Shown: positions 34,371-44,592, numbered from the stretch's first letter. The stretch: DNA of 64,000 nt from Lysinibacillus contaminans (GCF_001278945.1 NZ_LGRV01000003.1:1426001-1490000), one strand, 5' to 3'. Program-made: numbers and translations. Notes: generated by a model not told the origin, from the sequence alone.

Positions 34371-36218
34371 TTAAGACGCGTCTTCAAATTGACTGTTGTA
34401 TAGTTCCGCGTAGAACCCGCCATTTGCTAGAAGTTCCTCATGGTTACCTGTCTCAATAATATCGCCATCTTTCATAACAATGATTAAATCTGCATTTTTA
34501 ATCGTGGATAATCGGTGTGCGATCACGAAAGATGTTCGCCCGTTCGCTAACTCATCCATTGCTTTTTGAATCAGTATCTCTGTCCGCGTATCGACTGAGC
34601 TTGTTGCCTCATCTAAAATGAGTAGTGGTGCATTTTCAATCATCGCACGTGCAATGGTTATGAGCTGTTTTTGCCCTGTTGATAGGTTCGCATTATCATT
34701 GAGCACTGTATCATAGCCATTAGGCAAAGTTTTAATAAAGTGATGTAAGCCAACTGCTCTACAAGCTTGTTCCACTTGTTCATCTGTTACATTTTCTTTA
34801 GAAAATACGATATTCTCTCGGATTGTTCCTTCAAATATCCAAGTATCCTGGAGGACCATACAGAACAGATCATGAACATTTTCACGCGTTAATGAATGAA
34901 TTGGTATGCCATCAATTGAGATTTCCCCGCCATTTACTTCATAAAAACGCATTAAAAGATTGACTAATGTCGTTTTACCGGCACCAGTAGGACCTACAAT
35001 CGCAACTTTTTGACCTGCCTTTACACTCGCAGAAAAGTTTTTAATGATGGTGTGTTCTTCGTCATAGCCAAAACGAACGTTTTTAAACTCCACATCACCT
35101 TTTGCAGTAGCAAGCTTTTGTGTTTTTTCACTTTCATCTTCTAATTCTTCTTCCTTTAAAAACTCAAATACGCGTTCGCTTGCTGCTGCGGTTGACTGCA
35201 TACTTGTTGCAGCTTGCGCCAATTGGGCAAGTGGCTGTGTGAATAAGCGAATGTACATCATGAATGCCACAATTGTACCGATTTGAATGACATCATTATT
35301 CACTAAAATGGCACCTACTACGCAAACGACTACATAGCCAAAGTTACCGACGAATGTCATAACCGGCATCATTAAGCCGGACATAAATTGCGATTTCCAC
35401 GCATTTGTATACAGTCGTTCATTGATATCATGGAAAACCTTCTTCGCGTTTTCTTCACCGTTATAAGCTTTTACGATTGTATGACCCGCATAGGTTTCTT
35501 CAATATGACCATTAATCATACCGAGCTCCATTTGCTGTGCTATAAAGTACTTTTGTGAGCCTTTCATAATAATCGACATAAAGGCAAAACCAATAATCGT
35601 TGATAATATCGCCGATATTGCCATTATCCAGTTTGTATAAAACATCATCACTAGGGCACCTACAAATGTTGCGAGCCCACTCACTAGAGAACCTAAGCTG
35701 TTATTTAATGTTTGACCAATCGTATCAATATCATTAGTAACGCGACTTAAAACGTTACCGATACTTGTTTTATCGAAATATTTTAAAGGGATACGCGGCA
35801 TTTTATCGGAAATGTCTGTACGCATTTTTTTCGTAATACGTTGCGTCACCGTTGCCATAATAAAACCTTGAGCATAATTAAATAACAAGCCGAAACCGTA
35901 CATAAAGGCTAATAGTATGCCTAAACGTTTTATTTCATCTAGATTAATGGATGTGGCTAATCCAGATGAAATCGTATTGGTCATATCACTTATAATATCT
36001 GGACCAACTACATTTAAAATAGCGCCTACTAATGCAAGTACAAGTGCAATCATGACTAATGGAATATATTGCTTTGCATACGCGATTAGCTCACGAATGG
36101 TAGCTTTAAATTGCTTTGGTTTTTCTCCAATCATTGGCCCCATTCCAGGTGGACCTCCGCCAACTGGAGGCTTCCCCATTTTAGGAGGTATTGGTCTAGA
36201 TGGTTGCGATTTAGTCAT
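34371..36218 (-). CDS. ABC exporter half-transporter, subunit 2 (YfiC/LmrA-like)
   Basis: A 615-residue half-transporter. An unusual Pro/Gly/Met-rich N-terminal tail (about residues 1-30, PIPPKMGKPPVGGGPPGMGP) precedes six spans (about 55-340) and the ATPase domain: Walker A GPTGAGKTT, signature LSTGQKQLITIARAM and Walker B LLILDEATSSVD. It pairs with the gene at 36211, which it overlaps by eight bases. Heterodimers of this type export drugs or lipids. Confidence 0.9.
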   Translation of the reverse strand: MTKSQPSRPIPPKMGKPPVGGGPPGMGPMIGEKPKQFKATIRELIAYAKQYIPLVMIALVLALVGAILNVVGPDIISDMTNTISSGLATSINLDEIKRLGILLAFMYGFGLLFNYAQGFIMATVTQRITKKMRTDISDKMPRIPLKYFDKTSIGNVLSRVTNDIDTIGQTLNNSLGSLVSGLATFVGALVMMFYTNWIMAISAILSTIIGFAFMSIIMKGSQKYFIAQQMELGMINGHIEETYAGHTIVKAYNGEENAKKVFHDINERLYTNAWKSQFMSGLMMPVMTFVGNFGYVVVCVVGAILVNNDVIQIGTIVAFMMYIRLFTQPLAQLAQAATSMQSTAAASERVFEFLKEEELEDESEKTQKLATAKGDVEFKNVRFGYDEEHTIIKNFSASVKAGQKVAIVGPTGAGKTTLVNLLMRFYEVNGGEISIDGIPIHSLTRENVHDLFCMVLQDTWIFEGTIRENIVFSKENVTDEQVEQACRAVGLHHFIKTLPNGYDTVLNDNANLSTGQKQLITIARAMIENAPLLILDEATSSVDTRTEILIQKAMDELANGRTSFVIAHRLSTIKNADLIIVMKDGDIIETGNHEELLANGGFYAELYNSQFEDAS

Positions 36219-37971
36219 TTTCTAGCTCCTCCTTCGAAAGTTGTGATTGGGCGATTTCGATATAGGTAGGACAATTTTTTAATAATTCCTTGTGTTTACC
36301 CTTGCCCACAATTTGACCTTTATCTAATACAATAATTTGATCTGCGTCTTTAATTGTTCCGATACGCTGTGCCACGATTAAGGTTGTGGCATCTACCGTT
36401 AGCTCTTTTAATGCTGTTCGCAATACACGATCGGTCTTATAATCCAGCGCCGAAAAAGAATCATCGAAAATATAAATCTCCGGATGATGATAAATAGCAC
36501 GTGCAATAGATAAACGTTGCTTTTGACCACCAGATACATTTGTTCCGCCTTGAGAAATTTCGCTGTCATATTGCCCCTCACGTTCTTCTACAAAATCCTT
36601 CGCTTGTGCGATTTCAATCGCTTTTTTCAAGAACGTTTGTGCAACTTCCTCTTGATTTTTACCGTACGCCACATTCGAAGCTACTGTCCCACTAAATAAA
36701 ACAGCCTTTTGTGAAACATAGCCGATTTTATTGCGCAGGGCTTCTTGCGTATATTCTTTTACATTGACACCATCAACGAGTATCTCACCACTTGTAGCAT
36801 CATAAAAACGAGGAATTAAGTTGACAACAGTTGTTTTACCGCTGCCTGTTGAACCAATAAATGCGACAGTTTCACCTTTTTTTGCAGTAAAGCTAATGTT
36901 TTGGAGTATTGGTTCTTCTGTGTCTGGGTAAGCAAAATCAACATTGCGGAATTCCACATCTCCAACCATTCCAGGCAAACCTTCAACCTTCGACCCATCA
37001 GTTATCTTCGATTTCGTATTTAACACTTCGAGTATTCGTTTTGCAGATACAGCAGCACGAGGTAGCATGATGAACATCATACTTAGCATCATAAACGCCA
37101 TTACTACTTGAACAGCATAAGAACTAAAGACCACCATGTCTGAGAAAAGCTGAATACGATTCATCGCATTTGCTTCATTAATAATATAAGCCCCTAACCA
37201 ATAAATCGATACGCTAAGGCCAGACATAATAAAGGTCATACCCGGCATCATGATAGCCATCACACGGTTTACAAATAAATTAGTAGCTGTTAATTGTTCA
37301 TTGGCTTTTTCAAATTTCGTATGTTGATATTGTTCGGCATTGTAGGCACGAATCACTCTTAAGCCAGTTAAACCTTCTCTCGACACACGATTTAAATTAT
37401 CAGTTAACTTTTGGACAACCTGGAACTTTGGTAAGGCAAATAAAATCACTATACTTAACAAAATGATTAACACAAATACGGAAACACCTGTCGCAACAGA
37501 CCATTGCCAGCTCTTTCCGGAAATTTTCACAATCGCCCACGTTGCTAAGATAGGCGCTTTAATAATCGCCTGTAAGCCCATCGCAATAATAAGCTGAATT
37601 TGTGTTATATCATTCGTCGATCGTGTGATTAAACTCGATGTTGAAAAAGAATTGATTTCCTCCATCGAGAACATCATTGTTTTTTCATACACCATCGCAC
37701 GCAAACGCCTAGACAGTCCTGCTGCTACCTTTGCGGCAAAATAACCAACCACCATCGCAGCCATCATACTACCGATTGCACATAATACCATATAGCTACC
37801 AGGTGCCAGTAAATCCGCAGTCGTTGTGCCTTCTGTTTGAATAAGTGTCGTAATTTCTGCCATATAGTCTGGTAACTTTAAATCAAGCCATACTTGTACG
37901 ACGATAAATAAAACACTTATACAAACAAAAAGCCATTCATTTCTTTGCATATATTTAAATATTTTCAGCAT
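36211..37971 (-). CDS. ABC exporter half-transporter, subunit 1 (YfiB-like)
   Basis: A 586-residue half-transporter with six spans (about 15-300) and an ATPase domain: Walker A GSTGSGKTT, signature VSGGQKQRLSIARAI and Walker B IYIFDDSFSALD. The Asp in place of the catalytic Glu after Walker B (FDDS) is the degenerate site usual in one half of heterodimeric exporters, so hydrolysis happens mainly at the partner's DEATS site. It leads the two-gene operon, with AAAGGGG upstream and a palindrome at 37991. Confidence 0.92.
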   Translation of the reverse strand: MLKIFKYMQRNEWLFVCISVLFIVVQVWLDLKLPDYMAEITTLIQTEGTTTADLLAPGSYMVLCAIGSMMAAMVVGYFAAKVAAGLSRRLRAMVYEKTMMFSMEEINSFSTSSLITRSTNDITQIQLIIAMGLQAIIKAPILATWAIVKISGKSWQWSVATGVSVFVLIILLSIVILFALPKFQVVQKLTDNLNRVSREGLTGLRVIRAYNAEQYQHTKFEKANEQLTATNLFVNRVMAIMMPGMTFIMSGLSVSIYWLGAYIINEANAMNRIQLFSDMVVFSSYAVQVVMAFMMLSMMFIMLPRAAVSAKRILEVLNTKSKITDGSKVEGLPGMVGDVEFRNVDFAYPDTEEPILQNISFTAKKGETVAFIGSTGSGKTTVVNLIPRFYDATSGEILVDGVNVKEYTQEALRNKIGYVSQKAVLFSGTVASNVAYGKNQEEVAQTFLKKAIEIAQAKDFVEEREGQYDSEISQGGTNVSGGQKQRLSIARAIYHHPEIYIFDDSFSALDYKTDRVLRTALKELTVDATTLIVAQRIGTIKDADQIIVLDKGQIVGKGKHKELLKNCPTYIEIAQSQLSKEELEND

Positions 37972-37990
37972 GAATGTTCCCCTTTATCTT

Positions 37991-38011
37991 ATAGTGTAAG
38001 ATATACACTAT
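37991..38011 (-). promoter_or_regulatory. ATAGTGTA/TACACTAT operator-like palindrome
   Basis: Perfect eight-base arms with a five-base spacer, 20 bases upstream of the exporter start and overlapping a likely promoter. The AGTGTA half-sites are the same as in the GntR operator at 9455-9492 but closer together. Confidence 0.55.
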
Positions 38012-38279
38012 GTTGTCAGAATTTTTTCTCAAGATAAACAAATTGTTGGTGAAGCTAATGGCGAAATCCTCCCTCCTAGTAATCACTGAGGAGAAATATA
38101 ACTCAGGCCTCTGACTGCACATAACATCTATTATGGTCAGAAATTTTTCAATTTACAATTAACTTATCAAAATTTCTACAAACTTGAATTAGGTGTTCAA
38201 GCGCAATATCGTACAAGAAAAACTTTATCATAAATGATATTTTTAAAACAACCATTACTATTAATAGGAGGAACTTTGG

Positions 38280-39110
38280 ATGTTAAATGAAATTCGAACG
38301 GTTTATCTTGATTCAGATCTAAACATCGAAGCTTATCGATTTAAAGGAATCATGCAAAAGTTCCCTTCTCACTTTCATGAATATTATGTGATTGGATTCA
38401 TTGAAGAAGGTCAACGCTCTTTAGTTTGCAAAGGTGAAGAATACATAATTAATCCAGGTGATTTATTATTATTTAACCCATATGATACGCACAGTTGCGA
38501 ACAGATTGATGGGAAAACACTGGATTATCGTTGCATTAATGTGACACCAGAAGTTATGAAAAAGATGGTTTTAGAAATCAATGGAAATGAATGCCTTCCC
38601 TATTTCAACAAAAATGTTTTATACCATAGCGAGCTTGTAGACAATTTAAGAGAGCTACATTTAAAAATTTCGCAGAATGAGAGTGAGCTTAAGAAGGAAG
38701 AATTATTTTTGTACTTATTGGAAGAGCTCATCCAGACATATTCTGACTTAACAATCCTTCCAACAGCTTCTGAACACTCTCATGAAGTTAAAACAGTGTG
38801 TACCTATTTGGAGGAAAACTATACGAAAACGATTACGCTGAATGAATTAAGTGTCTTAACGAGATGGAGCAAATATCACTTACTCAGAACTTTCACAAAA
38901 AAAATGGGCATCTCCCCTAATAACTACTTGGAAACAATTCGAGTAAATCATGCCAAAAAGCTATTGGAACAAGGTATAAAACCCATCGAAGTAACTTTCT
39001 TAACCGGATTTAGTGATCAAAGTCATTTGACTAAATTCTTTAAAAGACAGGTTGGGTTAACACCAAAACAGTATATGAGAATTTTCGATAATGAAGGAGA
39101 AACACGATGA
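38280..39110 (+). CDS. AraC-family transcriptional regulator
   Basis: A 276-residue regulator with an N-terminal cupin sensor (about 10-150; HFHEYYVIGFIEEG and NPGDLLLFNPYDTH motifs) and a C-terminal double helix-turn-helix (about 175-272; TLNELSVLTRWSKYHLLRTF and the conserved GFSDQSHLTKFFKRQVGLTP). AGGAGG precedes the ATG. Its stop overlaps the DUF2000 start (ATGA), so it leads an operon with DUF2000 and a LysE-type exporter and probably regulates it in response to the exported amino acid. Confidence 0.92.
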   Translation: MLNEIRTVYLDSDLNIEAYRFKGIMQKFPSHFHEYYVIGFIEEGQRSLVCKGEEYIINPGDLLLFNPYDTHSCEQIDGKTLDYRCINVTPEVMKKMVLEINGNECLPYFNKNVLYHSELVDNLRELHLKISQNESELKKEELFLYLLEELIQTYSDLTILPTASEHSHEVKTVCTYLEENYTKTITLNELSVLTRWSKYHLLRTFTKKMGISPNNYLETIRVNHAKKLLEQGIKPIEVTFLTGFSDQSHLTKFFKRQVGLTPKQYMRIFDNEGETR

Positions 39111-39529
39111 ATAATCTTGAAACAAAATGCGTCCTTGTCATTGATGAGAATTTACCTCTAGGTCTGATCGCCAACACAGCCGCTATCTTGGGCGTAACAC
39201 TTGGAAAGTATGCTCCCGAGTTAGTTGGTAGCAATGTAGCAGACGGTTCAGGTATTGAACATTTAGGCATTGTGAAAACACCAGTCCCAATTTTAAAAGG
39301 GAGTACTTCCCTACTCCACGAACTAAGAGATAAAACGATGACAGAACCTTTTTCTGACATACTTGTCGTAGATTTTTCTGATACAGCTCAAGGCTGTAAA
39401 TCGTATGAAGAATACATAGATAAACTGCAAGCAATATCAAAATCCGACTTCAAATACTTCGGTCTTGGCATCTATGGAGAAAAGAAAAAAGTAAACCGGT
39501 TAACTGGAAGTTTCCCTCTTTTGAGGTAA
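39107..39529 (+). CDS. DUF2000 family protein
   Basis: A 140-residue cytoplasmic protein matching DUF2000: the start CVLVIDENLPLGLIANTAAI, the GxxxPxxxG region of LGKYAPELVG, and the C-terminal FGLGIYGEKKKVNRLTGSFP. The family resembles peptidyl-tRNA hydrolase II folds; its biochemical role is not established. Four-base overlap with the AraC gene and 39 bases to the LysE gene indicate a role in the same amino-acid-export response. Confidence 0.8.
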   Translation: MNNLETKCVLVIDENLPLGLIANTAAILGVTLGKYAPELVGSNVADGSGIEHLGIVKTPVPILKGSTSLLHELRDKTMTEPFSDILVVDFSDTAQGCKSYEEYIDKLQAISKSDFKYFGLGIYGEKKKVNRLTGSFPLLR

Positions 39530-39568
39530 GCAGGGTACAGTATTTATAATAGAACGAGGAGGAGTAAC

Positions 39569-40201
39569 ATGGATAACTTACTAGCATATGTCTTAATGGC
39601 CCTTATGATGTCAATGTTGCCCGGTACAGATACGGTACTTATCATGAAAAATACGCTTAGTCACGGAGCAAAAGCCGGACGCTTTACGATACTCGGAATG
39701 GCTACTGGTCTTACGTTTTGGACCGTTATTGCCGTTTTCGGTTTGTCAGTTGTCATTGCCCAGTCCCTATTTCTTTTCAATGCCATCAAGTATTTGGGAG
39801 CTGCCTATTTGTTTTACTTAGGTGTAAGAGCATTTTTTACGAAAAGTACATTTTCATTAGAGGCTGTTCAAGTAGAAAATCCGCATTCTATTGACAAGAA
39901 TGCGCACCATCATTATAAAGAATCCTATTTACAAGGAGCAATTAGTAATATCCTTAACCCTAAGACAATTTTGGTCTACATCACGTTTATGCCACAATTC
40001 ATTGATCTTAATGGAAATATAAATCAACAATTGCTCGTGTTAGGATTCATACTCACGATAATAGCAGTAGGATGGTTTATGATTTTGGTTTATCTTATAG
40101 ACCATATGAAAAAGTGGCTGAAAAATCCGAAGTTCCAAACCATTTTCCAAAAGTCTACTGGGGTAATGTTAATCGGTTTTGGAGTGAAAACGGCCATTTA
40201 G
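39569..40201 (+). CDS. LysE-family amino acid exporter
   Basis: A 210-residue LysE/RhtB translocator with about six spans. The family motif MLPGTDTVLIMKNTLSHGAK is at about residues 15-34, and NPKTILVYITFMPQF near residue 130 marks the second half. AGGAGGAG precedes the ATG. It exports an amino acid or related metabolite; which one is unknown. Confidence 0.88.
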   Translation: MDNLLAYVLMALMMSMLPGTDTVLIMKNTLSHGAKAGRFTILGMATGLTFWTVIAVFGLSVVIAQSLFLFNAIKYLGAAYLFYLGVRAFFTKSTFSLEAVQVENPHSIDKNAHHHYKESYLQGAISNILNPKTILVYITFMPQFIDLNGNINQQLLVLGFILTIIAVGWFMILVYLIDHMKKWLKNPKFQTIFQKSTGVMLIGFGVKTAI

Positions 40202-40275
40202 CGTGTTCAAAGAAAAATAGTTTTATAACTTTCCAGGTGTGTTGTTTAACCAATTTTCACACTACTATTAAAGTG

Positions 40276-40345
40276 ATAGGATGATTTCCGCTTCTGGATG
40301 CTCACTTTCCGTGGGCAAATACCCTCCGCTCCAATCAATTAATAA
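40276..40345. repeat. truncated copy of the 55.8-kb repeat
   Basis: CACTTTCCGTGGGCAA followed by CCCTCCGCTCCAATCAA corresponds to the two ends of the element at 55751-55895 with the middle missing. The rest of the 379-base gap from 40202 holds only the promoter region of the next gene. Confidence 0.5.
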
Positions 40346-40580
40346 TGAGGGTTCTACATACTTTTTTTCTTAATACCTACTCTACCAACAGCATTATCAA
40401 CAGAAATGTGCTTTTTTAAATAGTTTTCTGCTCATTCCTGTTGCATTGTTGATTCTGGTAATCCATTAACCTCTATTTTTTAAAAAAGTATTTTTCTCGC
40501 AAAAATATTTTATGGTATGATGTTTAGGTCATTTATCTACTATGTGACACATTTACATTCATCTTAGAATAGAGGTATTT

Positions 40581-41771
40581 ATGGACACCACAAAATTATC
40601 CAAGCAACATTGGTTGCTCATCTTAACACTTTCTTTATTAACATTTGTTCTCGGGACAAGCGAATTTGTGATTGTCGGAATCTTAACCGATATTTCCTCG
40701 AGCCTTCATATAACAAATGCAAAAGCTGGCACACTCGTTTCTGCGTTTGCAATTACGTTTGCCATCGCCACACCTTTAGTCATGTCAGCAACAAGTCATT
40801 TTCCAAAGCGTAAATGGATGTTGTTTTTGATAGGATCTTTCATCGTACTGAATGCTTTGTGTGTAATCTCGACGAGCTACATCATGTTCCTTGCACTTCG
40901 AATTATGACAGCGATTGTAACAGGCGTATTAATCTCTCTAGCTATGATTGTGGCAAGTGAAACCATGCCGATTAAAAAACGCGGACTTGCTATATCATTC
41001 GTTTTCGGTGGTTTCACACTTGCAAATGTAGTTGGAGTGCCAATTGGTATTGTCATCGCCGAATCATACGGCTGGAATGCCACTTTCATGTTAACTACTT
41101 TCCTAGGAGGATTGGCGTTTTTGGCATCTTATTTTGTCTTGCCTAATAGACTCAGCCAAATACGTAGTTCGATACGTGATCAATTTTCTTTAATGACGAA
41201 TCCAAGAATTTTAATGGCTTTTTTCATTCCTGCTCTCGGATTTGGCGCAACTTATACCGTGTTTACGTACCTTGTTCCTATCTTGCAGGGAATGGAAGTA
41301 CCAAATCATTCAATTAGTTTAGTATTATTTGGGTACGGATTTATCTCGATTTTCAGCAACATCCTTGCCGGTAAAATTGCCGGCCACAATGCAATCGGTC
41401 GCCTTCGGTTTGTTTTTCTCGTGCAGGCAGTTGTTCTGACAAGTCTATTTTGGACTACCGATCATTTCATTTTAGGTCTGGTAAACATTGGCCTGATGTC
41501 GTTAATGGCCATTCTATTAACAACATCTACTCAGCTTTATTTAATAGATCTCGCCGAAATTTATCAGCCAAAAGCAACAGGACTCGCTGCTTCACTTATG
41601 CCAGTGGCAAGCAACGTAGGTATCGCTTTTGGTTCAGCATTAGGCGGAATCGTATATCATCAAGGGAATTTAATAAATGTAACATGGGTCGGTGGGATAG
41701 TTGCAGTCTGCGCAGCTCTGCTAACTTTCTATAGTTATCGTTTAGATCAAAAACAAAAGAAATCAGCATAA
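40581..41771 (+). CDS. MFS transporter (DHA1, AraJ/YdhL type)
   Basis: A 396-residue exporter with 12 spans. The opening LTFVLGTSEFVIVGILTDIS and the RIMTAIVTGVLISLAMIVAS segment are characteristic of the AraJ/PbuE/YdhL sugar- or drug-efflux group. It is monocistronic and closed by a strong terminator. It may export a sugar, purine or drug. Confidence 0.88.
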   Translation: MDTTKLSKQHWLLILTLSLLTFVLGTSEFVIVGILTDISSSLHITNAKAGTLVSAFAITFAIATPLVMSATSHFPKRKWMLFLIGSFIVLNALCVISTSYIMFLALRIMTAIVTGVLISLAMIVASETMPIKKRGLAISFVFGGFTLANVVGVPIGIVIAESYGWNATFMLTTFLGGLAFLASYFVLPNRLSQIRSSIRDQFSLMTNPRILMAFFIPALGFGATYTVFTYLVPILQGMEVPNHSISLVLFGYGFISIFSNILAGKIAGHNAIGRLRFVFLVQAVVLTSLFWTTDHFILGLVNIGLMSLMAILLTTSTQLYLIDLAEIYQPKATGLAASLMPVASNVGIAFGSALGGIVYHQGNLINVTWVGGIVAVCAALLTFYSYRLDQKQKKSA

Positions 41772-41852
41772 AAGGAAAGTAACAAACGCTTGGTATCCTT
41801 TCTATGGTATCTCCAGAAGAACCAAAATCTTTCCATGCCATAATTGAAATTG

Positions 41853-41895
41853 AAAAAAGAAGTATCAAGAACGTATAGTTCTTGATACTTCTTTA
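41853..41895 (+). terminator. terminator of the MFS gene
   Basis: AAAGAAGTATCAAGAAC and GTTCTTGATACTTCTTT form a 17-bp perfect stem with a five-base loop. Confidence 0.9.
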
Positions 41896-42326
41896 ATATA
41901 TACTGCTTACTATGATTGAAATATAAATCAACAATTGATTAGCTTAAGACTAATCTTTACTTTAATAGCAGTGTGATCATATTTCCTCATTTTTTCAATA
42001 AATCCGTCATTTTTTTGTGTCTAAACCAATAAAACCACTGAATGCACAAACAAATACTTCACCAATAGTCCCCAAATAATTTAAAACAACACATCTTCTT
42101 CCAATTATCGATTAAGAATCAATTTATCATAATGAGCACATTCTAACCATTCTTTTAATCGGGTTTCTCTCATTTCGTTGATTAACAGATTACCAACAGT
42201 GCCCTTCATTAAATAGTAATTAACATATGACACCTGTCACAAAGTACTTTTGACGGGTGTGAATGTGATTCTTATCTTTTCCCTTGTATCATTTTATTAT
42301 AAGAAAATGTAGAGGGAGTTAGATAA
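41896..42326. other. intergenic region with one palindrome
   Basis: No credible gene. The only recognisable element is the operator-like inverted repeat at 42230-42260. Confidence 0.5.
42230..42260 (+). promoter_or_regulatory. candidate response-regulator operator
   Basis: ACACCTGTCA and TGACGGGTGT pair at nine of ten positions with an 11-base spacer, 67 bases upstream of the DUF418 gene. It may be the site for the response regulator encoded at 44589. Confidence 0.4.
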
Positions 42327-43460
42327 ATGATACAACATAATCAAAGATTACCGTTAATCGATATATTACGTGGGTTTGCAGTATTGGGAACGCTAGGTAC
42401 AAACATTTGGATTTTTGCATATCTTGGGGACTTATCTTACATTACAACAAGTGCTTATGCTGGTTGGTGGTCATTGAATGATTTCCTTCGAATGCTTGTC
42501 TTATTTTTTGTAAATGGTAAGTTACTCGGATTGTTAACTATTATGTTTGGTGTTGGTCTAGAATTAAAATATCAACAATCCATTCGAAAAGGTAATACTT
42601 GGCCAGGTGTCTATATTTGGACCGTTTTGTTCTTGTTTGTAGAGGGCTTTATCCATTTCGCTTTGGTAATGGAATATGATATTTTGATGAGTTACGCAGT
42701 GACGGCATTGATCGTTGCCTTTATTGTAAAGGCTGGAGATAAGGCCATTAACCGTACTTTATATATAGTCGGAGGATTTCATACATTAATGATACTACTA
42801 ATATTAGTAAGTGCTTTACTAGGTGCTAATGTAACCTTACCTTCCGACGATGCAATTGTTAGTATTTATCAAAATGGTACTTGGTTTGAACAAATCCACA
42901 ATCGTTTAACGAATTTTTGGTTTTTTAGAACCGAGGCTATCTTTATTATTCCGATGAATATCTTCTTATTTTTAATGGGCGTAAAATTAATGCGTAACGG
43001 TGTATTCTCTCAAGATGAAAATGGTCGTCAGGCGCGTAAAAAGTTGTTTTCTATCGGGCTGACAATTGGAGTACCATTAAATCTTCTTATCTTTATTCCT
43101 GGTGGCGCTTTTGATTTACCTGTACGTTATTTATTTGCACCGATTCTATCACTTGGTTATATTGGAATTTTAGGTAAACTGGTAGAATATAAAAAGGGTG
43201 ATTGGCTATGGAAGCGATTTGGGCAAGTTGGCAAAATGTCTTTAAGTTGCTACGTCCTACAAAATATGATGGCATCATTCATTTTCTATGGGTGGGGCTT
43301 AGGATTAGGTGGAAAGCTAAATAGCATTGAGGTTATTGCCATTTGGGTTACCCTTTCCCTTCTCCAACTCTTCATTGCTCATATTTGTATAAAACATTTT
43401 CATGTTGGACCTTTGGAATGGATTCGAAAACATGCCGTTCAAGCCGTTGCAAATAAATAG
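42327..43460 (+). CDS. DUF418 family membrane protein
   Basis: A 377-residue protein with about ten spans. It opens with LPLIDILRGFAVLGTLGTNI, the signature of the DUF418/acyltransferase-like membrane family, and carries the C-terminal DUF418 region (VGKMSLSCYVLQNMMASFIF near residue 305). Function is unknown in general. AGAGGGAG precedes the ATG. A histidine kinase and response regulator follow in the same direction with little or no gap, so it may be a sensory partner or target of that pair. Confidence 0.88.
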   Translation: MIQHNQRLPLIDILRGFAVLGTLGTNIWIFAYLGDLSYITTSAYAGWWSLNDFLRMLVLFFVNGKLLGLLTIMFGVGLELKYQQSIRKGNTWPGVYIWTVLFLFVEGFIHFALVMEYDILMSYAVTALIVAFIVKAGDKAINRTLYIVGGFHTLMILLILVSALLGANVTLPSDDAIVSIYQNGTWFEQIHNRLTNFWFFRTEAIFIIPMNIFLFLMGVKLMRNGVFSQDENGRQARKKLFSIGLTIGVPLNLLIFIPGGAFDLPVRYLFAPILSLGYIGILGKLVEYKKGDWLWKRFGQVGKMSLSCYVLQNMMASFIFYGWGLGLGGKLNSIEVIAIWVTLSLLQLFIAHICIKHFHVGPLEWIRKHAVQAVANK

Positions 43461-43470
43461 ACGACAAAAG

Positions 43471-44592
43471 TTGGTGACAAATATAAAAATTTATCCAAAA
43501 GATCAAGCAAGGCAATATTTAATTATCGACGTAGTGTCTATAATTTTTTTAGTTTCACTTGTATTAAGTTCGAAATCCGATTTACCGATACTAGTCAAAG
43601 TAATTATCCTCAGTTTATTCTTATCGGCTTTTTATTTTGCATTATGGTATAGAGATTGGCGCCTTCATCTGGCAACATTATCAGGCCTCTTCCTTATTAC
43701 AATTATTAGTATATACGAAGGCTCTATCATGTTAACTTTCGGATTTATGTTCGCAGATTTAATCGGGAGAGCAAAAGCCAAATGGCATATTGCCTCTGCA
43801 ATGATTGCAATTACCCTTATGTTTATTGTTGTTTTATGGGCTGAGACTGGCGAGCTTTTTAAAATAGAAGAACCTATGATTATACCGATTATGATGATTC
43901 AAATAGTATTCCCTTTACTTATTTACTTTATAGAAAAAACAAAAAGCTTAAAAGTTGAGCTAGCAGCGGTTAATACCCAACTCGTACAACAAGACGAGCG
44001 GCAACGTATTGCTAGGGATCTCCATGATACGATTGGCCATACGTTAACAATGATTAAAATAAAAACCGAGTTGACAACAAAATTGATGGACAGAGATCCA
44101 AATAGAGCTAAAGATGAGTTAGATGATATATTATCAACTACCCGAACTGCACTAAAACAAGTAAGAGAAATTGTGTCAGATATGAATTTTATCTCGTTAG
44201 AAAGTGAGCTTTACCATTGTAAAAACCTATTACAAACAGCTACTATTTCTTTCAAGTTGAACCATAGGTGTCCCAATACCTTATTGGCTAGCGTGGAAGA
44301 AACAATGCTCGCCTTATGTCTTAGAGAAGCAACAACAAATCTTATCAAACATAGTCAGGCCAAAAATTGTATAGTTGAGATTGATTGTATTGACCATATA
44401 TATTGTCTAAAAATCTCTGATGACGGTGTAGGTCTAGTAAACCAAGGTCTGGGCAATGGCATCTCTTCTATGAAGGAAAGAATGAGTGCCCTTCAAGGAA
44501 CTGCTTCTATTAAGAATATAGCAACTGGTGGAACCATTGTTACGTTTAAACTTTCTATCCAACATTCCAGAAAGGAGGCGCAGATCTTATGA
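43471..44592 (+). CDS. sensor histidine kinase (DesK/NarX-type HisKA_3)
   Basis: A 373-residue membrane kinase with about five N-terminal spans (to residue 155), a short coiled linker, a HisKA_3 domain with the phosphorylated His185 in RIARDLHDTIGH, and an HATPase domain (CLREATTNLIKHSQA N-box, ISDDGVGL, GNGISSMKERM). This layout is that of DesK. The start is uncertain: the frame is open from ATG 43402, inside the DUF418 gene; TTG 43471 just after that gene's stop is preferred, though no good ribosome site is seen. The stop overlaps the response regulator start (ATGA). Confidence 0.88.
   Translation: MVTNIKIYPKDQARQYLIIDVVSIIFLVSLVLSSKSDLPILVKVIILSLFLSAFYFALWYRDWRLHLATLSGLFLITIISIYEGSIMLTFGFMFADLIGRAKAKWHIASAMIAITLMFIVVLWAETGELFKIEEPMIIPIMMIQIVFPLLIYFIEKTKSLKVELAAVNTQLVQQDERQRIARDLHDTIGHTLTMIKIKTELTTKLMDRDPNRAKDELDDILSTTRTALKQVREIVSDMNFISLESELYHCKNLLQTATISFKLNHRCPNTLLASVEETMLALCLREATTNLIKHSQAKNCIVEIDCIDHIYCLKISDDGVGLVNQGLGNGISSMKERMSALQGTASIKNIATGGTIVTFKLSIQHSRKEAQIL

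Noticed and set aside
36816..36998. Frames of 60-100 codons inside the ABC exporter genes
   Set aside because: Out-of-frame shadows of well-supported ATPase domains.
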